DNA from: Chamaecrista fasciculata
Lineage: Eukaryota > Streptophyta > Magnoliopsida > Fabales > Fabaceae
NCBI GenBank assembly: GCA_003254925.1
Contig: QANZ01053874.1
Span: 1-64,000, forward strand
DNA length: 64,000 nucleotides
Reading direction: 5' to 3'
Below the pieces are notes generated by a model, which worked only from the letters and a program-made list of their open reading frames with translations, was not told the origin of the DNA and did no database searches. The first letter of the stretch is position 1. Each line of letters opens with the position of its first letter. Of this stretch, positions 48,101 to 61,600 are shown piece after piece. A program made the translations under genes and the position numbers.

Positions 48101-51100
48101 TTTACATAACTGTTCTTGTCAGCATTCTGGTCCAACCTTTATCAATTTGATGAATGCTGCAATTCTTAGGCTTGCGACTCGTAACATGAATATGACAATT
48201 CAGACACGCAACCACCCTCTACCATTGACGCCAAGCCAACGCTTACAACGTCAGGTGAGCTACCATGTTTCTCTTGTTGAAATGAATGTTCTTTGAGCAT
48301 CAAGATACGTGATTCTTTTTTAGGGGATAATTCAATCACATTGGATGCTACCATCCCCTTTTTTAATAATACTTTTATTTAGTGAAGCTAAACAATATTT
48401 TAAAGTGATGGATGATTAATGTTAAGATATAAGCTTCAGCTGGTGAAAAACTGCGGAAAAAAGAAGAAGATGAAGATAGAGAAGAGAGGTTTTTTGTTTT
48501 TATTCATCATATAACTGCTTATTGACAATACCATAACTTTCACTTTTTCAAGTATTTTTTTTATTTTACTTTGTGGCAAAACATACCAAACACCTTTGCA
48601 TGTTTATCATTACTTGCTTTGACTAATTGGTGCATTTGACTCTGGGAAGACAAAGAAAAGAGAGAAACTAAAATATGCTCAAGTCATTTAGTTTTATTTT
48701 TATATGAACAGTCTTGAATAGTATTTTGGATCTTTTTTTTTTGTTTTAGCAAAGAATACTAATTTGGATCTAGCAGTGCCACTTTTCCTTAATAGTTATC
48801 AAAGATTTGATGAGATGGAGATGATTTTGTAGGATCTGGATGCCTTCTCTGCTGCAATTATTGTCAATATTGCCTTCTCCTTCATACCTGCCTCATTTGC
48901 TGTTTCCATTGTAAAGGTAAATTTTAATGTACTGTTTAAAGCCAACCTGGCATCATTTTAGTATTTTTTTCTTTTGTTATGCATCCTAAAAAGAGCTATA
49001 AAAGTGAACACGTGCTGTGTTTTGATTAAGGTTGTTGTTAGAAACAGTTATCTCTAAATCCTAGTGGTCCTTCACAACAACTAGAAATTAAAATTGGAGA
49101 ATTCATGTCTGTGAGTCTCATTATTCAATCATCTTATAGAAGTCTGTATTCTATTTTACAGCCTCTCTGTAACTGTTGATCATCCTTTTTAGTTAAATGG
49201 TGCCACTTTTTATCACCCATATGAATTTTCATTTTCCTTGTGTATCTTCTGGCTGAACTCTCTACTGTCTGGAGACTGTCAACTAGGGAGTTTTGTTCTT
49301 AGATAGGCTGCTTACCTGCAATTACGTTACCTGCAGATTAGTTTCTTTAGCTGTTGCCATGTTCTGTATCTTTTGCTCTTGTCTAAAAATCTTGAGATGC
49401 TGGTATTTCCAATTTTGTTTGGACACGGCCAAACCATCTCTAGAAACCACAACATTCTTGAGTGATGACATTACATCTTTGAAAACATATCTTTGTTTTT
49501 TAACCCTATTATCCTCTATCTTGCCACTGGTCAAGCATTTTTTTCATCATTTTTTTTGTATCAAAAAGGATTCCATTATGAAGAAAAAGTTGAATGAGGA
49601 AAGCTAATCAGAAAATTTTTCTAGAGAAAAAAATAAGAAAAACAGAAGAATGAAGAAAACCAAAGAAAAGAAAAAAAAGCCATGGGCTGAACGCATAAGG
49701 GAATTTACGAAACCTATCTTGTTGCTGCTAAAGAGATAATCTTAAGAAAGCTAGCATTACCCTAGAACTATATCTCCTAAACACTGCAAAGACTGCACAT
49801 TGCCCCGAAGTTTTGTCCTAATTTCTGTATTTGCAGTGCAGTATCATTATCCTTGTCATAATGGCATGACAAAGAGAGTTCTTTTTTTTTTTTTTCGTCA
49901 AGAGCATCTGATAATGTTGATAGACTCAAATGTCCTTTTTCTTGCACTAAATATTTGTAATTTTTTTTCCTGGTGCAGGAACGTGAAGTTAAAGCTAAAC
50001 ACCAGCAACTAATCAGCGGGGTATCTCAGTTTCAAAACAAACAGCATTTTGTATATACTTGTCCATCTCCATTTCATTACTTATTTGATGTTGATATATT
50101 TTCAGGTTTCAATCCTTTCATATTGGGCTTCTACCTTTATCTGGGACTTTGTCAGCTTCTTGTTTCCAACCTCCTTTGCTATTGTTCTCTTTTACATCTT
50201 TGGTACGTAATAAGTATTCCATTCTTTAGTCAATGATGATATGTTTTGGCGTAGTTATTTAGTTTAATTTGAAAATGAACATTATTCGGCAAAGGAGAGA
50301 ATAAGGAACCATTTTTGAAAATCTATAACAAAATTATCACGATGCCCTCTAAACCCTGTGTGTATCACTTATGCATTTGGGAGAGGGAAATTGGAGTGGA
50401 GATGAATGGAAGTTTGATGTTTTAATTTTGACATTTTCTTCAAAGTGTATTTCAATTAACTTCTTTTTTTTTCTTCTTCTTCCTTTGTGTTTATTTGTTC
50501 AAACCAAACATGTTACAACTTTCTTTCTAAATCAAAGGAAATGTCAAAATTGTCTATTTCCCTTCTTCTAAGCAAATTTTTAGGGAAACTCCCTTAAATA
50601 GACCATGGGTCAAATACCCTAGAGAAGAAAAATTAGTCTTTCTTTGCCTTATGAAGTCCAACGAATGAAAAATTCTTGAAGATAGATGTTTGCTTAAACC
50701 AAATGATTAATTGGTTTATCAAGTCACCTGTGATTACCTTTGGTCATTTGGGGGGTGGACATGCAGGTAGAGATGGGTTTGTGATACAACACCTCCATTA
50801 AAAACTGATTTTTAAAGGTAAATCAAGAAAGCACATTGAGAAGAACACGGGATTTATTAAAGAAATCAGCACGTCGGTGGGTCTTGCCACTGTTATGGGA
50901 TAGGCCTCAGCACATTTCTGTGGAACTACCCACTAATACTACACGCACTGACTAAGTTTATCCACTTTCTGATTTGTTTATTTGATGCTTAGTTTTATGA
51001 GTCAGTATTTCCACTTTATGAGCTGTTTATTAGTTGCTTTGTTTTAGGAAGCAGTATTTCTTAGATGACTTTAGGAAGTAAGTCTTGGAAGTTTGTTGGG

Positions 51101-54100
51101 GAGATCTTTATTCAGATGTTGAAGTCAGTAGCTCTAGGCATTGGAGAAAATATATATTGTATTGGAGCTTGGGCCTCTCCTTACAAACTACATTTGATTC
51201 AAGTTTTTATACTTCTGACATTTATCCGGCACTAATCAGTTTGAACCCTAATGTATCAACAATAATGCCTGGAAGTTGGAAGAAATTCTTAACGTCACCC
51301 TTTGACATTGTGGTTTGGTTCTACTGTATTATAATTGTCTATGCTTATTTCTGTGTATATATATCCTTTATTACCATAGGTCTGGATCAATTTGTTGGAG
51401 GTCCTTCTTTGCTTCCAACAATCCTCATGTTCTTGGAGTATGGTCTTGCAATTGCATCATCAACATATTGCCTTACATTTTTCTTTTCTGACCATACTGT
51501 GGCTCAGGTATTGGGGATTTCAACATCTCATTTCTCATTTATCGGTTATCATAAATTCTAAGACATCCACATGTATTGCAGAATGTGGTTCTCCTGGTAC
51601 ATTTTTTCACTGGACTGATATTAATGGTTATTTCTTTCATAATGGGACTGATACCATCAACAATGAGTGCCAATTCCTTTCTTAAGGTTGGAAACCATTT
51701 TCTTCTTTTATTACTTGATATTGATACTTGTCGGTTGAGAGTGTGAATTGCTTGCCCTTATTCAGGCTACTTTTATCCCCTACCACCAAAAGAGAAGAAA
51801 GTGAAAAGTAGAAGTTAGCATACTGAATTTTACCATTCCTCTATTGGTAAAGTTCAGTATGTTAAATTCTAGTTGTCCAATACTTGTCTATTGGTAAAGT
51901 TTAGTATGTAAAACTATATGCCTAGTTATTGAAGGTTATGGTCATTAGACTACAAAGCTAGGTATAATTTGCGCTCCCGGGCCAAACTTTATTGTTGACT
52001 GTATAAATATTAGGTGGAAAAAGAATCAAGAACTTTTTTTTTTGTTGCAGTGTTATGCATTTGTGTTTTAAGTAACTGCTTAGAACTTTATTTGTTCATT
52101 TACTTTTGCATTAATTTGCTTATGATGATATCAAATTTTAGCTTACCTGAGTTATGTAACATGTTATGTTTACTTTCAGAACTTCTTCAGAATATCTCCT
52201 GGATTTTGTTTTGCTGATGGACTTGCTTCATTAGCTCTTCTGCGGCAAGGGATGAAAGATAAAACTAGTGATGGAGTGTTTGATTGGAATGTTAGTGGTG
52301 CCCCCATTTGCTATCTTGCGATTGAGGTTTGTGTCTTTTCATCATATATTCAGCTGCTGTTAAGAGTCATATGGTTTATTCCAAGTTTCCAAGTTGGATT
52401 CTACAAAATCTTGTACTAAAGTCATCTAAGTAGTATTGTAAGTGAGTAGAACATACAACTATAATTTTATATGAAGTCCTTATTATGATTGAAATCTGGA
52501 TTTCGTATATGCTTGTCTGATCACAGTTCTCCATATATGAATATATTTATAATAATGTGAAGAAGTCACATCAAACCATGACATACTTTTTCCTTTAACA
52601 GTTGCTTGAGTGAGACTACTTATGATAATGTGTAACATATTTTCCCCTTCTTATATTTCCCAACCTCTGTTTTTAAGTCCTATTTGATTCTTGTTTGATG
52701 CTCTTCCCACCTCTTTAATATCTGTAGTGGATACTTCTTTTCTTTGGTTTTTTTTTTTCATTAAGCTTCCATGAGTGCTTACTTGAAACCAAAAGTTGTA
52801 TTTCCCAAATCTTATCTTTTCAATATAATATATATTTTTGTCAATCTGAACATCTCTTCGCTTGTATGACAGAGCTTTTGTTACTTTCTGTTAACGATCA
52901 TGATTGAAGTTATTCCTTCTCTCAAACGGACTCCATTTATGATAAAGAAATGGTGGGGAGATATTATCCCACGGAATACTCCTCCTTATCTTGAACATCT
53001 ACTAGAACCTTCCACAGAAAATGTTGGTGTGGAACTTGATGAAGATATAGATGTGAAAACAGAAAGAAATAGAGTACTTTCAGGTTCTCTTGACAATGCC
53101 ATCATCTACTTGCGTAATCTTCGAAAGGTATTTTCCATTATGATTCATTTTAGCTTTTTTCTTCACAAATGCTGTTTCATAGATGATACAACAACAATTT
53201 CATGCTCAATTATGAGAATTTTCCTAATTTCAGGTATATCCCGAAGGGAAGCATCATGGGCAAAAAGTTGCTGTAGATTCCTTAACCTTTTCAGTTCAGG
53301 AAGGAGAATGTTTTGGCTTTTTGGGGACAAATGGGGCTGGAAAGACCACAACTTTGTCCATGCTATGTGGTATATCAGATTTCTGAATAAAATATTTGAT
53401 AGTGTCTGACATTTGTGATTTCAATTTCTTAGGGGCTTCAATTGATAATGTTATAACATTCTACACTTCTGGGTATAAATATTATATCTGATGAAAATAT
53501 ATTTTTCGCATCAATGTGATTTTCCATTTGAATTTGAGATTATGTAATATATCAAGTAAGTTTAATAGCAGAATGCTTTTGCAATTATATTTTGACGGAT
53601 ACTTAATTGAGTAATCGAGCACGGGAACCCACACTTAAACCTGGCTTGTAAGTGTGAAGAACCACATCCTCTATCACTACATTGATTACCCATAGCTCCC
53701 CTTGTGAGATTCTATCATAGCACTAACCCTGAAGAACTAAGCATCCTTCAAATGTAGTGCTATGGTAGAGCCAAGGAGTCATGGTTAACACATGTGGGGT
53801 GTGGTTCTTCTGCCACTAGTTTTCCTGGTGGGTTCCTACTTGCTCAGCTCTCCATTATATTTGCTTGCTTGTAAACTTAGCATTTGTTTCTGCTTTTGTC
53901 AGTATTCAATCTAAAATATTTTCTTTCCCTGTTATCATGCAGGGGAAGAATCTCCTTCTGATGGGACTGCTTTTATTTTTGGCAAAGATATATGCTCCCA
54001 TCCCAAAGCTGCTCGTCGGCATGTCAGTAATTTTTTCTCTATGCTCATAGAGATTGGAGGTTTAACTAAATTAGTCTGACTTATGTATTTGAATTCTCAC

Positions 54101-56990
54101 TTTCAGATTGGATATTGTCCACAATTCGATGCCTTACTGGAATATTTAACTGTCCGAGAGCATCTTGAGCTTTATGCTAGAATAAAAGGTGTTCCAAATT
54201 ACATGATAGATAATGTATGTGTAAGAAATTTCTAATCACTTCTATATTTATTCTGGTTGAGTTATTTCGTGGTGTTCATTTTTTTCTATGAGCATGGACA
54301 AGCTTTATTTAAGAAGCTAAACTGCGGACCCAAGTTAAAATCAAGATTTTTGTAGTTTAGTTTGCATTGTAGGATGAATTCTTAATAATAAGGTTTGTAG
54401 TGCCAAGTGCAAACGCAAATGCAGCTTGGTGCATGCAGCCAGTCTTTCCGAATAACCACTCTTACAAGATAACTCAGAATGCAACCCAGACTAGTACCCT
54501 TTTCTTTTTTAATGTGGCATTTTTTCTTGAATTGTCACTTTTTTTTGGCTAATTGTTTCTCCGGCCTGAAACAGCTTGAAAGAAAAGAAAAATTATATAC
54601 TTAGGTGTCTCTTGTACTCAATGTTTGCTTGTCATTCTTTTAAATGATTTGTACCAAGCATTAATGCCTTGTGAAGCTGGGCTATCTGATTTGTGAGATC
54701 AACTTTAAAAAATATATCACTATCTTCTTTCTTCTTAGCATTAAAAAAATGAGAATACTATGATTTTATAATATATGATCATTGTTAGCCGTGATATATT
54801 GGCATTTAATGCCATGAGCATCTGGGCAGGTTGTTATGGAGAAGCTAGAGGAGTTTGACTTGATGAAGCATGCTAATAAGCCATCATTTTCTCTGAGTGG
54901 AGGAAATAAAAGAAAATTGTCTGTTGCAATTGCAATGATTGGAGATCCACCAATAGTTATTCTTGATGAACCATCCACAGGTATAATAGCTCAATTCTTT
55001 TCATTCTCTTTTATCTTACATCTTCTAACATAAAAATGATAAGCCTTTCTCCTTTTATGTTGTTGAAAGTCTGAAAAATATATTCTTGGTAATTGCTCAA
55101 TTCTCAGAGCAAGTGGTTCGTTGGCATGGAAACCGGTTGACCAAGTGGTCTTGAGTTTATATTTTGATGACTTTATTTCTATGATTAAAATTTTTGTTTG
55201 CAGTGATCTTAAGTTGACTAAGCCCTTGCTTAATAAGCATTTAGTTCTCTGATTTATCTAGGGCACAAGGGGTTTTAAGGCTGCTTTTTAGATAAGCAAT
55301 ATTAGAGCCTTTATTTCAAAATTTCTTCCCTTTGAATTGCAGAAGCACTTGCTGTCAGGTTTTAATTTGAGATTTAATTATTTGTATTTTAAGGTATGGA
55401 TCCCATAGCCAAGCGATTCATGTGGGATGTAATATCTAGGATTTCAACAAGACGGGGAAAGACAGCTGTAATTCTTACTACCCACAGCATGAATGAAGCT
55501 CAAGCATTATGCACCCGAATAGGGATAATGGTACTAGTTTGCTTTTTTTCCTTTATTCTAAGCACTGAGGCACACCAATAATCTTAAAAGTTGCTTTATT
55601 TTCATTTTCTCTGTTGGAAGGTTGGTGGCAAATTAAGATGCATCGGAAGTCCACAACATCTTAAAACAAGATTTGGGAATCATCTGGAACTAGAGGTTAC
55701 CTGGATCACTTGTCTCAAGAGTACATTGATATTTTTCATATTTTCTTTTTCACATGGAAGCATCTTGTATTTCTGATTTTTTTTTTTTTTTTGTTTCCTT
55801 ACCTCCAGGTTAAACCTACTGAAGTGAGTTCTGTGGACTTAGAAATACTCTGCAAAGCTATACAAGAAAAACTTTTCGATATTCCATCTCAGCCAAGAAG
55901 CTTACTGGATGACCTTGAAATTTGCATTGGAGCTGCTGACTCCATTTCATCAGAAAATGCTTCCATTGCAGAAATTAGCTTGTCACGAGATATGATTGTC
56001 TTGATTGGACGCTGGCTTGGCAATGAAGAAAGAATAAAGTCACTTATCTCTTGTACACCTGTCTCGGATGGGGTTTCTACTGAACAGCTTTCAGAACAAT
56101 TGTTTCGAGATGGTATGTGTGAACCTTCAATAGAAGGTTTTTCTTCTTAATGTTGATATTTTTCTTCAATATAGTTGATGACCCTCGGGATAGGATCATA
56201 TCTTGCTCAAGTTGTATATATATATATATGTATACATGAAACTCAAGTTGTTTTCAAAGTTTTCTTCAGCTTTGGGATAGTTTCATTTCTTGCTTTGTTT
56301 TTGTAATTTAGTGTTGCTTCATTAACTTAAACTAATATATGAGCTACAAAATTATCTGTGTTAATCACTCTTTTTCTTTGTCGTTGGTAACTGTTTGAGA
56401 ATATCTAGGTGGCATTCCATTGCCGGTATTTTCTGAGTGGTGGCTGTCAAAGGAAAAGTTTTCAGCTATAGATTCATTCGTTCTATCTTATTTTCCGGGA
56501 GCAAGATGCCAAGGGTGCAATGGTTTGAGCATCAGATACCAGGTATTTTTTAGTTTGTACATAGTTATTTATGGAAAAATTCCACATGATGGCTGAAAAT
56601 GTTGCGTGTTTAAATCTGTCTATGCAATTCATCCTTCAAATATTTAGCAAAACTCTTCGTTCTTTCTTTCGAACATATATTCTCTAGGATTTTCATCAGT
56701 TCATCTTGGTTTGTTTACTGCAGTTACCATATGGTGAAGACTTTTCTCTTGCTGATGTTTTCGGACTTCTTGAAAGAAACAGGTAAACTAGTCTATTTAT
56801 AAACTTTTCGGCGTTCTCACTTATTAATTCTTATTTTTTTATTTTTTGGCTAAGTTCTCACTTGTTAATTGAAGAGACTTAATTTTAAGAATTTTTTTTT
56901 TCCAGAAATAGACTGAGCATTGCAGAGTACAGCATCAGCCAGTCAACTCTAGAGACCATATTTAACCATTTTGCAGCTGCTAATTCATGA
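35742..56990 (+). CDS. ABCA1: Full-size ABC transporter, subfamily A member 1
   Basis: Integral membrane ATP-driven transporter with the layout TMD1-NBD1-TMD2-NBD2, the single full-size ABCA of plants (Arabidopsis At2g41700). Forty exons join in frame to 1892 aa, close to the Arabidopsis protein as I recall it. The start ATG at 35742 opens [20 protein letters not shown], a conserved beginning. The first membrane segment ([14 protein letters not shown]) is at about residues 30-43, followed by a large extracytosolic loop with N-glycosylation sequons. Both nucleotide sites look intact: Walker [10 protein letters not shown] (from residue 596) and GTNGAGKTT (from 1501), signatures LSGG at 695 and 1600, and Walker B Asp/Glu at 719-720 and 1624-1625. 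The transported substrate in plants is not something I can state; lipids are the usual ABCA cargo. Introns are all GT-AG. Exon coordinates are given in the four entries that follow. Confidence 0.96.
38973..39012. repeat. Poly(T) run with unresolved base in ABCA1 intron 5
   Basis: This is a nearly uninterrupted run of forty T with one N at 38999. No clear flanking duplication was found, so it is not counted with the micro-insertions. Length here is probably uncertain in the assembly. Confidence 0.85.
42727..42825. repeat. Perfect 40-bp inverted repeat in ABCA1 intron 13
   Basis: The left arm 42727-42766 starts GTTAGATTGATAGAATATCT; the right arm 42786-42825 is its exact reverse complement. 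The spacer is 19 bp (42767-42785). Each arm itself contains two partial direct copies of GTTAGATTGATAGAATA. The transcript would form a 40-bp uninterrupted stem inside the intron. Confidence 0.92.
44515..44558 (-). mobile_element. Poly(T) micro-insertion in ABCA1 intron 16
   Basis: ATTGGAGTTT is repeated at 44515-44524 and 44549-44558. It flanks a 24-bp insert of T residues followed by GGAATAAAAAC. The repeat is short, so confidence is moderate. Confidence 0.5.
46361..53127 (+). other. ABCA1: ABCA1 exons 21-30: regulatory linker and second membrane domain
   Basis: Exons: 46361-47068, 47221-47399, 48044-48254, 48833-48916, 49979-50020, 50106-50202, 51380-51507, 51582-51686, 52180-52326, 52873-53127. 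Exon 21 ends the NBD1 linker ([18 protein letters not shown]) and opens TMD2 with [20 protein letters not shown] Gly-rich turn [12 protein letters not shown] follows. Exon 25 has only 14 codons ([14 protein letters not shown]). The hydrophobic helices include [16 protein letters not shown] and [16 protein letters not shown]. Confidence 0.9.
53234..56990 (+). other. ABCA1: ABCA1 exons 31-40: second nucleotide-binding domain and C-terminus
   Basis: Exons: 53234-53369, 53943-54022, 54107-54214, 54830-54980, 55394-55530, 55621-55695, 55809-56112, 56409-56542, 56724-56782, 56906-56990. Motifs are [54 protein letters not shown] and [14 protein letters not shown]. The protein ends [20 protein letters not shown] plus Ser, the usual ABCA C-terminal region. 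The stop is at 56988-56990. Confidence 0.94.
56813..56870 (-). mobile_element. Poly(T) micro-insertion in the last ABCA1 intron
   Basis: GTTCTCACTTATTAATT (56813-56829) and GTTCTCACTTGTTAATT (56854-56870) match at 16 of 17. The 24-bp insert is T-rich and ends GGCTAA. It lies 35 bp upstream of exon 40, close to the acceptor. Confidence 0.7.
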
Positions 56991-58639
56991 CATGTACCCA
57001 TTTGATCAAGTTTTCTTACACGCAATTCCTATGAACAGCTCACCATGCCGTAGAAGAAGAGTATTACAATTTACAAAATTTACAATGACAAAATTCAGTA
57101 ATTTCTACTTTGTAAACTTCAGTGTGATTTTTAGGGACTCAGATCGTCTGCAGTCAGACCGCGCTGAATTTCTCTGAAGTTGGTTTTGCACTCACACGAT
57201 AGCCAAAACGCAGCGTTTCATTTGATGAAACAGTGTGTTTTGCAAATTTGGCCGCCACGTGTCAAGATCGTTATGGAAGAAATGAAATCGGGCGGCAAAA
57301 AATGTTTCAACTACAGAGAACTCCAAATAGAGCAAATTTAGAGGATCCGATTTCGATTCTGAGGCCATATGTAAATATTAAGAAAAAGAACTGTAATTGT
57401 TTTTAGTCAAACTGAGCTTATTGCTCAGTGTGCCATGGAAAGATTTCCCATTATTTTTGTAGGCACTTTTCTTTGGCCATTGGGAATTGTATTACTTGAA
57501 TCATTTGTGCGACTTTTAAACCCATATTGTTGATGATCAATAGCAAATAGATATATTTCTTTTGTTGCTCCATTGGAAGAGGAAGATTTTCATTCTTGTA
57601 TCGTGGCAACAAACAGTTAACTTGGTTAGACTTTTCGAATGAATCTGGGAAGAAAAAAAAACGTGTCTTAATTCTTATTTCAATTTTACTAGCAACATTT
57701 ATAATTTTATAAGCACTCAACTCAATTCTAGTATTGTATTTCTCATTTTTTACTAAATTAATCTTCATATAAATACATGGTTTTTTTTAAATGCACATAA
57801 AAGCTTTGGTTATTTCGAATAGGCTAAAGTGTAAATTTCATACTTTTACTCAGTTCTCAATTTGGTTTAATACTTTTTTTTTTTTTTTTAAAGTGCACTT
57901 TTGGTCTCATAACTTTGACAAAGGTCTCAATTCAGTCTCATAACTTTTTTTGTTGCAATTTTGGTCCCATAACTTTAACTTTTGAAAACGTTTCACCGTT
58001 GGTCTGAAGCTGATTTTCATTCATTATCTGTCGTTAAAGATGATTTGACAAACTGAGTTGGATGATGACGTAGCAAATATGGGTGAAGTTATGGGATGAA
58101 TGGAAATCAGCTTGGGACCAACGGTGAGACGTTTTCAGAATTTATGGGACCAAAATTGTAATAAAAAAAGTTATGGGACCAAATTGAGACATTTGCCAAA
58201 GATATGAGACCAAAATTGCAACAAAAAAAGTTATGAGACCAAATTGAGACCTTTGCCAAAGTTATGGGACCAAAAGTGCACTGTAGCGTACTTTTTTGTT
58301 GCATTTTTTGTTCCACATATTTAGGTCAGGTTCCAATTTGGTTCTATATTTTTTTTGTTGTAAATTCGGTCTTATATCTTTGGGTTCATTGCAAAATTAA
58401 TCTTTATATATTTGAGTTGAGTGTAGAAGTGGTCTCATATCTTTGTAAAGATATTGGACCAATTCTGTAACCAAACCAAAAGATGAGATAAAAAATGATA
58501 TGGGACCAAATTGAGACATTTTGCAAAGATATTGGACCAAATTTTCCACTTTGACCTTTCGAATATAGCGGTTGCCACCACACATAGTCACCATTCACCA
58601 CCCACCAGTGTGGAGGAGCGAGAGCTTGTATCGTAGACG
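56991..58639. other. ABCA1 to TRAPPC5 spacer
   Basis: It contains the ABCA1 3' region, about 800 bp of AT-rich sequence without recognised features, and the nested MITE at 57822-58556. That MITE takes up nearly all of the DNA just before TRAPPC5. Confidence 0.7.
57822..58556. mobile_element. MULE-type MITE, perfect 9-bp TSD, with a second MITE nested inside
   Basis: The outer element starts GGCTAAAGTG and ends CACTTTGACC. Exact 9-bp TSDs TTTCGAATA lie at 57813-57821 and 58557-58565. Inside it, at about 57880-58288, is a second palindromic element whose ends (AAAGTGCACTTTTGG, inverse near 58269-58281) match the 25494 type. TACTTTTTT at 57871 and 58289 is its likely TSD, although the T run makes the left border uncertain. 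The outer element ends 84 bp before the TRAPPC5 start codon. Confidence 0.85.
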
Positions 58640-61600
58640 ATGATCGGAGTTGGAAAGATCAAACAGTATGGTAACGTCCTCGAGAAGCCTCTCAACAAGG
58701 GCAAGCAAGAGGTTTCTCTCTCTTTCTCTTCTTCTACCTTCCTGCTTCATCTCTCTCGCCTATTTGATTTCGAGGGGAAAAGAAAAGAAAAAAAATGGCT
58801 TACACTAACCTTGGGTTTAGGGTTTAGGGTTTCGTTTATCCCGTAATGCGTACAGCTCGTTCGTTCTAAGAATTAGCATTACCATTTTTTTTCTCCGTTC
58901 CTCACTTTTCTGAGATCTCACTTTTCGTGGCACTCTGCTACCATACAACTTCTATGGTCTCTAGAATTAGTAGGTCGATCATGTTGAACTCTAGACGCGA
59001 ATACTTCTCTGTATCATTTTCTTATTGTTTTTGAAGTCTGTCATGTATTTTTCTATGCTTAATTGGGTGTAGATTTGATGTTGGTGCAGGTTAGTTTAAG
59101 TGCATTTGCATTCTTGTTCTCAGAGCTTGTGCAGTACAACCAAACACAGGTTGACAATATTGCTGAGTTGGAAAGAAGGTGATTGTTCTGTTTTAGTATT
59201 CTTCATACTTTCAGATGGACTGGATCGATCAAAATGAAGAAATTTAAAATTTCCACATACGTTTCTAGAAAGGAAACCCTTTTAGTTTGTTAGATCATTT
59301 GTTTATATCAAGCAGGTTACTTCAATGATAAGGATGATTTGTGTCCTGGTTGGAGGCCTAACAAATTGTTAATGTGACAATTTACTTTGTACGCCACTAT
59401 TATTCTATTTCTCCTGTATTTTATTTGTAAGTTATGAAGCATGAAGAGATCAAGTTGTAGACTAGATGAAGCCTAGGGATGAAAAAGCTGTTAATGCATA
59501 TAAAAGCTATCACTGTAGAATCTTTTTAATTTATTTTCGATTTCATCTCTCTTTGTTGTGATTATTACAATGAAATGCATCAGACTGGAGGATGCTGGAT
59601 ATACTGTTGGGGCTCGAGTTCTGGAGCTGCTTTGCCACCGAGAAAAGGTTCGATGATTCTCAGAAATTTTTTTTTTTTAAAAAAATATCATCTATGTATA
59701 TGAATGTAACTATATCAGTAAAGATTCAAGTATCTGGCAAATTACTTTCGTTAATCCAAGAGGCTGACTGTAGGAATACAAGAAAATGCAGTATATTCTG
59801 TTTGGTTATGACTTATGATTAACTGGTTTGGACAAAATTTAACTGCCAATCGCGTAATACGCATTAATATTTTGGCATTGGCATCTCTATCATGATAATC
59901 CTAATTAAGAAACCTAGAAGTACCTTTCCTAATGGTGTATATTTACTATCAGACTCCCCTATCCCTTGGGCTCCCTACTTTGTCCCACGAAAATGAATGA
60001 GATTACATGCACTGTCATAATTTAGTAAATGCTGCATTATTCTTATTAAAATGTTATTTATTGATGTGGTACCAAAACTATTGGATCTATAGCCTATCAG
60101 TTTGTATGCATTAAAGGCTGATACCTTATGTTGGTTTTAGTTTGGACATGGAGCTCCGGCTGGAATGTCTCTATAGTTCTGCATCAGATTATATGACTAA
60201 TATATTGATAGTTTTTCTGGCACCACAGGGAAATAGAAGGGAGACAAGAATATTAGGTATTCTTTCTTTTGTACACAGCACTGTATGGAAAGTATTATTT
60301 GGAAAGGTGAGATTCTTTGTCCTTGTTACTTCCATCACCCCCCTCTCCTTTACCGAACACTAGATGTTCCCCATCTTAATTTTCTGCCTCTGCTGTTTAC
60401 ATACTTTTCATGAGTTGAAAGTTGTTTGTTGATGGAAAAAAGCTAGACAATGTAAATTGATAAAATGTTTCATTTTCAAGTGCCCTTTTGGTTGTTCCTG
60501 CTAGAGATTTACAATTGTTGGCTTTTGCAAGCTTGAGGAAGTGTTAGCCGTTTGTTGATCCTTGAGGTTTTTCCTTGGTGTGGTCTCTAATACGAAGAGG
60601 TCGGTTTAGCAGAATGATTTGAGTCAGGCCACAGAGATGTTGAAAGGCTAGATTTCATGTATAAGTAATTAACAATCTATTCATCACAGTGAACCTTTAA
60701 ATATCACACTTAATGATCGTCTCTTGAACTGACTATGCTATGGCTCTGACAATGGAGGGTTTATGTGGTTGGGTTTTGTTTGAGACAATTGTTTGCTGTC
60801 ATGTTTATACAAGAAGTGTAATAACTTTGTCACAGTCTTGGTTGTTGATCAATTTTGTAAATTGTGATCCAAGTAAGGATGATAACATGGATATGGGTTA
60901 TTACTTACAAGATAATTGGTTGAAGCAGACAGAGCATCATACTGCTATATACGATAATCAGGCCCTTCAATTCATTTGTGGTTGTGGGGAAAAACTAAGG
61001 CTCTATTTTGGCTAATAGTTTTATTTCTGTCATATGAATGGACTATATATGCATTCTTCATTGGATTAGATAAAGCCTTATACTATCTTAACTACTCAGC
61101 AGCTATCTTACTTGGTTGCTGTATTTGTCATGGTATAGGTAGCTGACTCACTGGAGAAAGGCACTGAGCATGAAGATGAATACATGATCAGTGAAAAGGA
61201 GCTCCTTGTAAACAGGTAAAAGACTCTTCAGTCTAGCCAATTTTTAGTTGACAATTAGACATTCTGTTTTTGTGGAACGGATTAATACCTAAGTTTCTTG
61301 ATTATGTTCTGGCTCTGGTCCGTAGATTCATTTCAATTCCAAAGGACATGGGAACTTTCAATTGTGGGGCATTTGTGGCTGGAATTGTACGGGTGAGTGC
61401 TTTCATTCATGAACGGACAAATTGATTGCTAGAACCTGGAGGGTCCGAATAGAAATAAATGATACGATTTTGTTTTGTTCTTTTCAATAAAGGGTGTTTT
61501 GGATGGTTCGGGATTTCCAGCTGTTGTAACTGCTCATTTTGTGCCTATGGAAGGTCAACAACGACCTCGAACTACTATTTTGATCAAATTTGCTGAAGAG

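Noticed and set aside
54528..54560. TTTTTTTTGGCTA near AATTGT repeats
   Set aside because: The direct repeat is only about 6 bp, too short to separate from chance.
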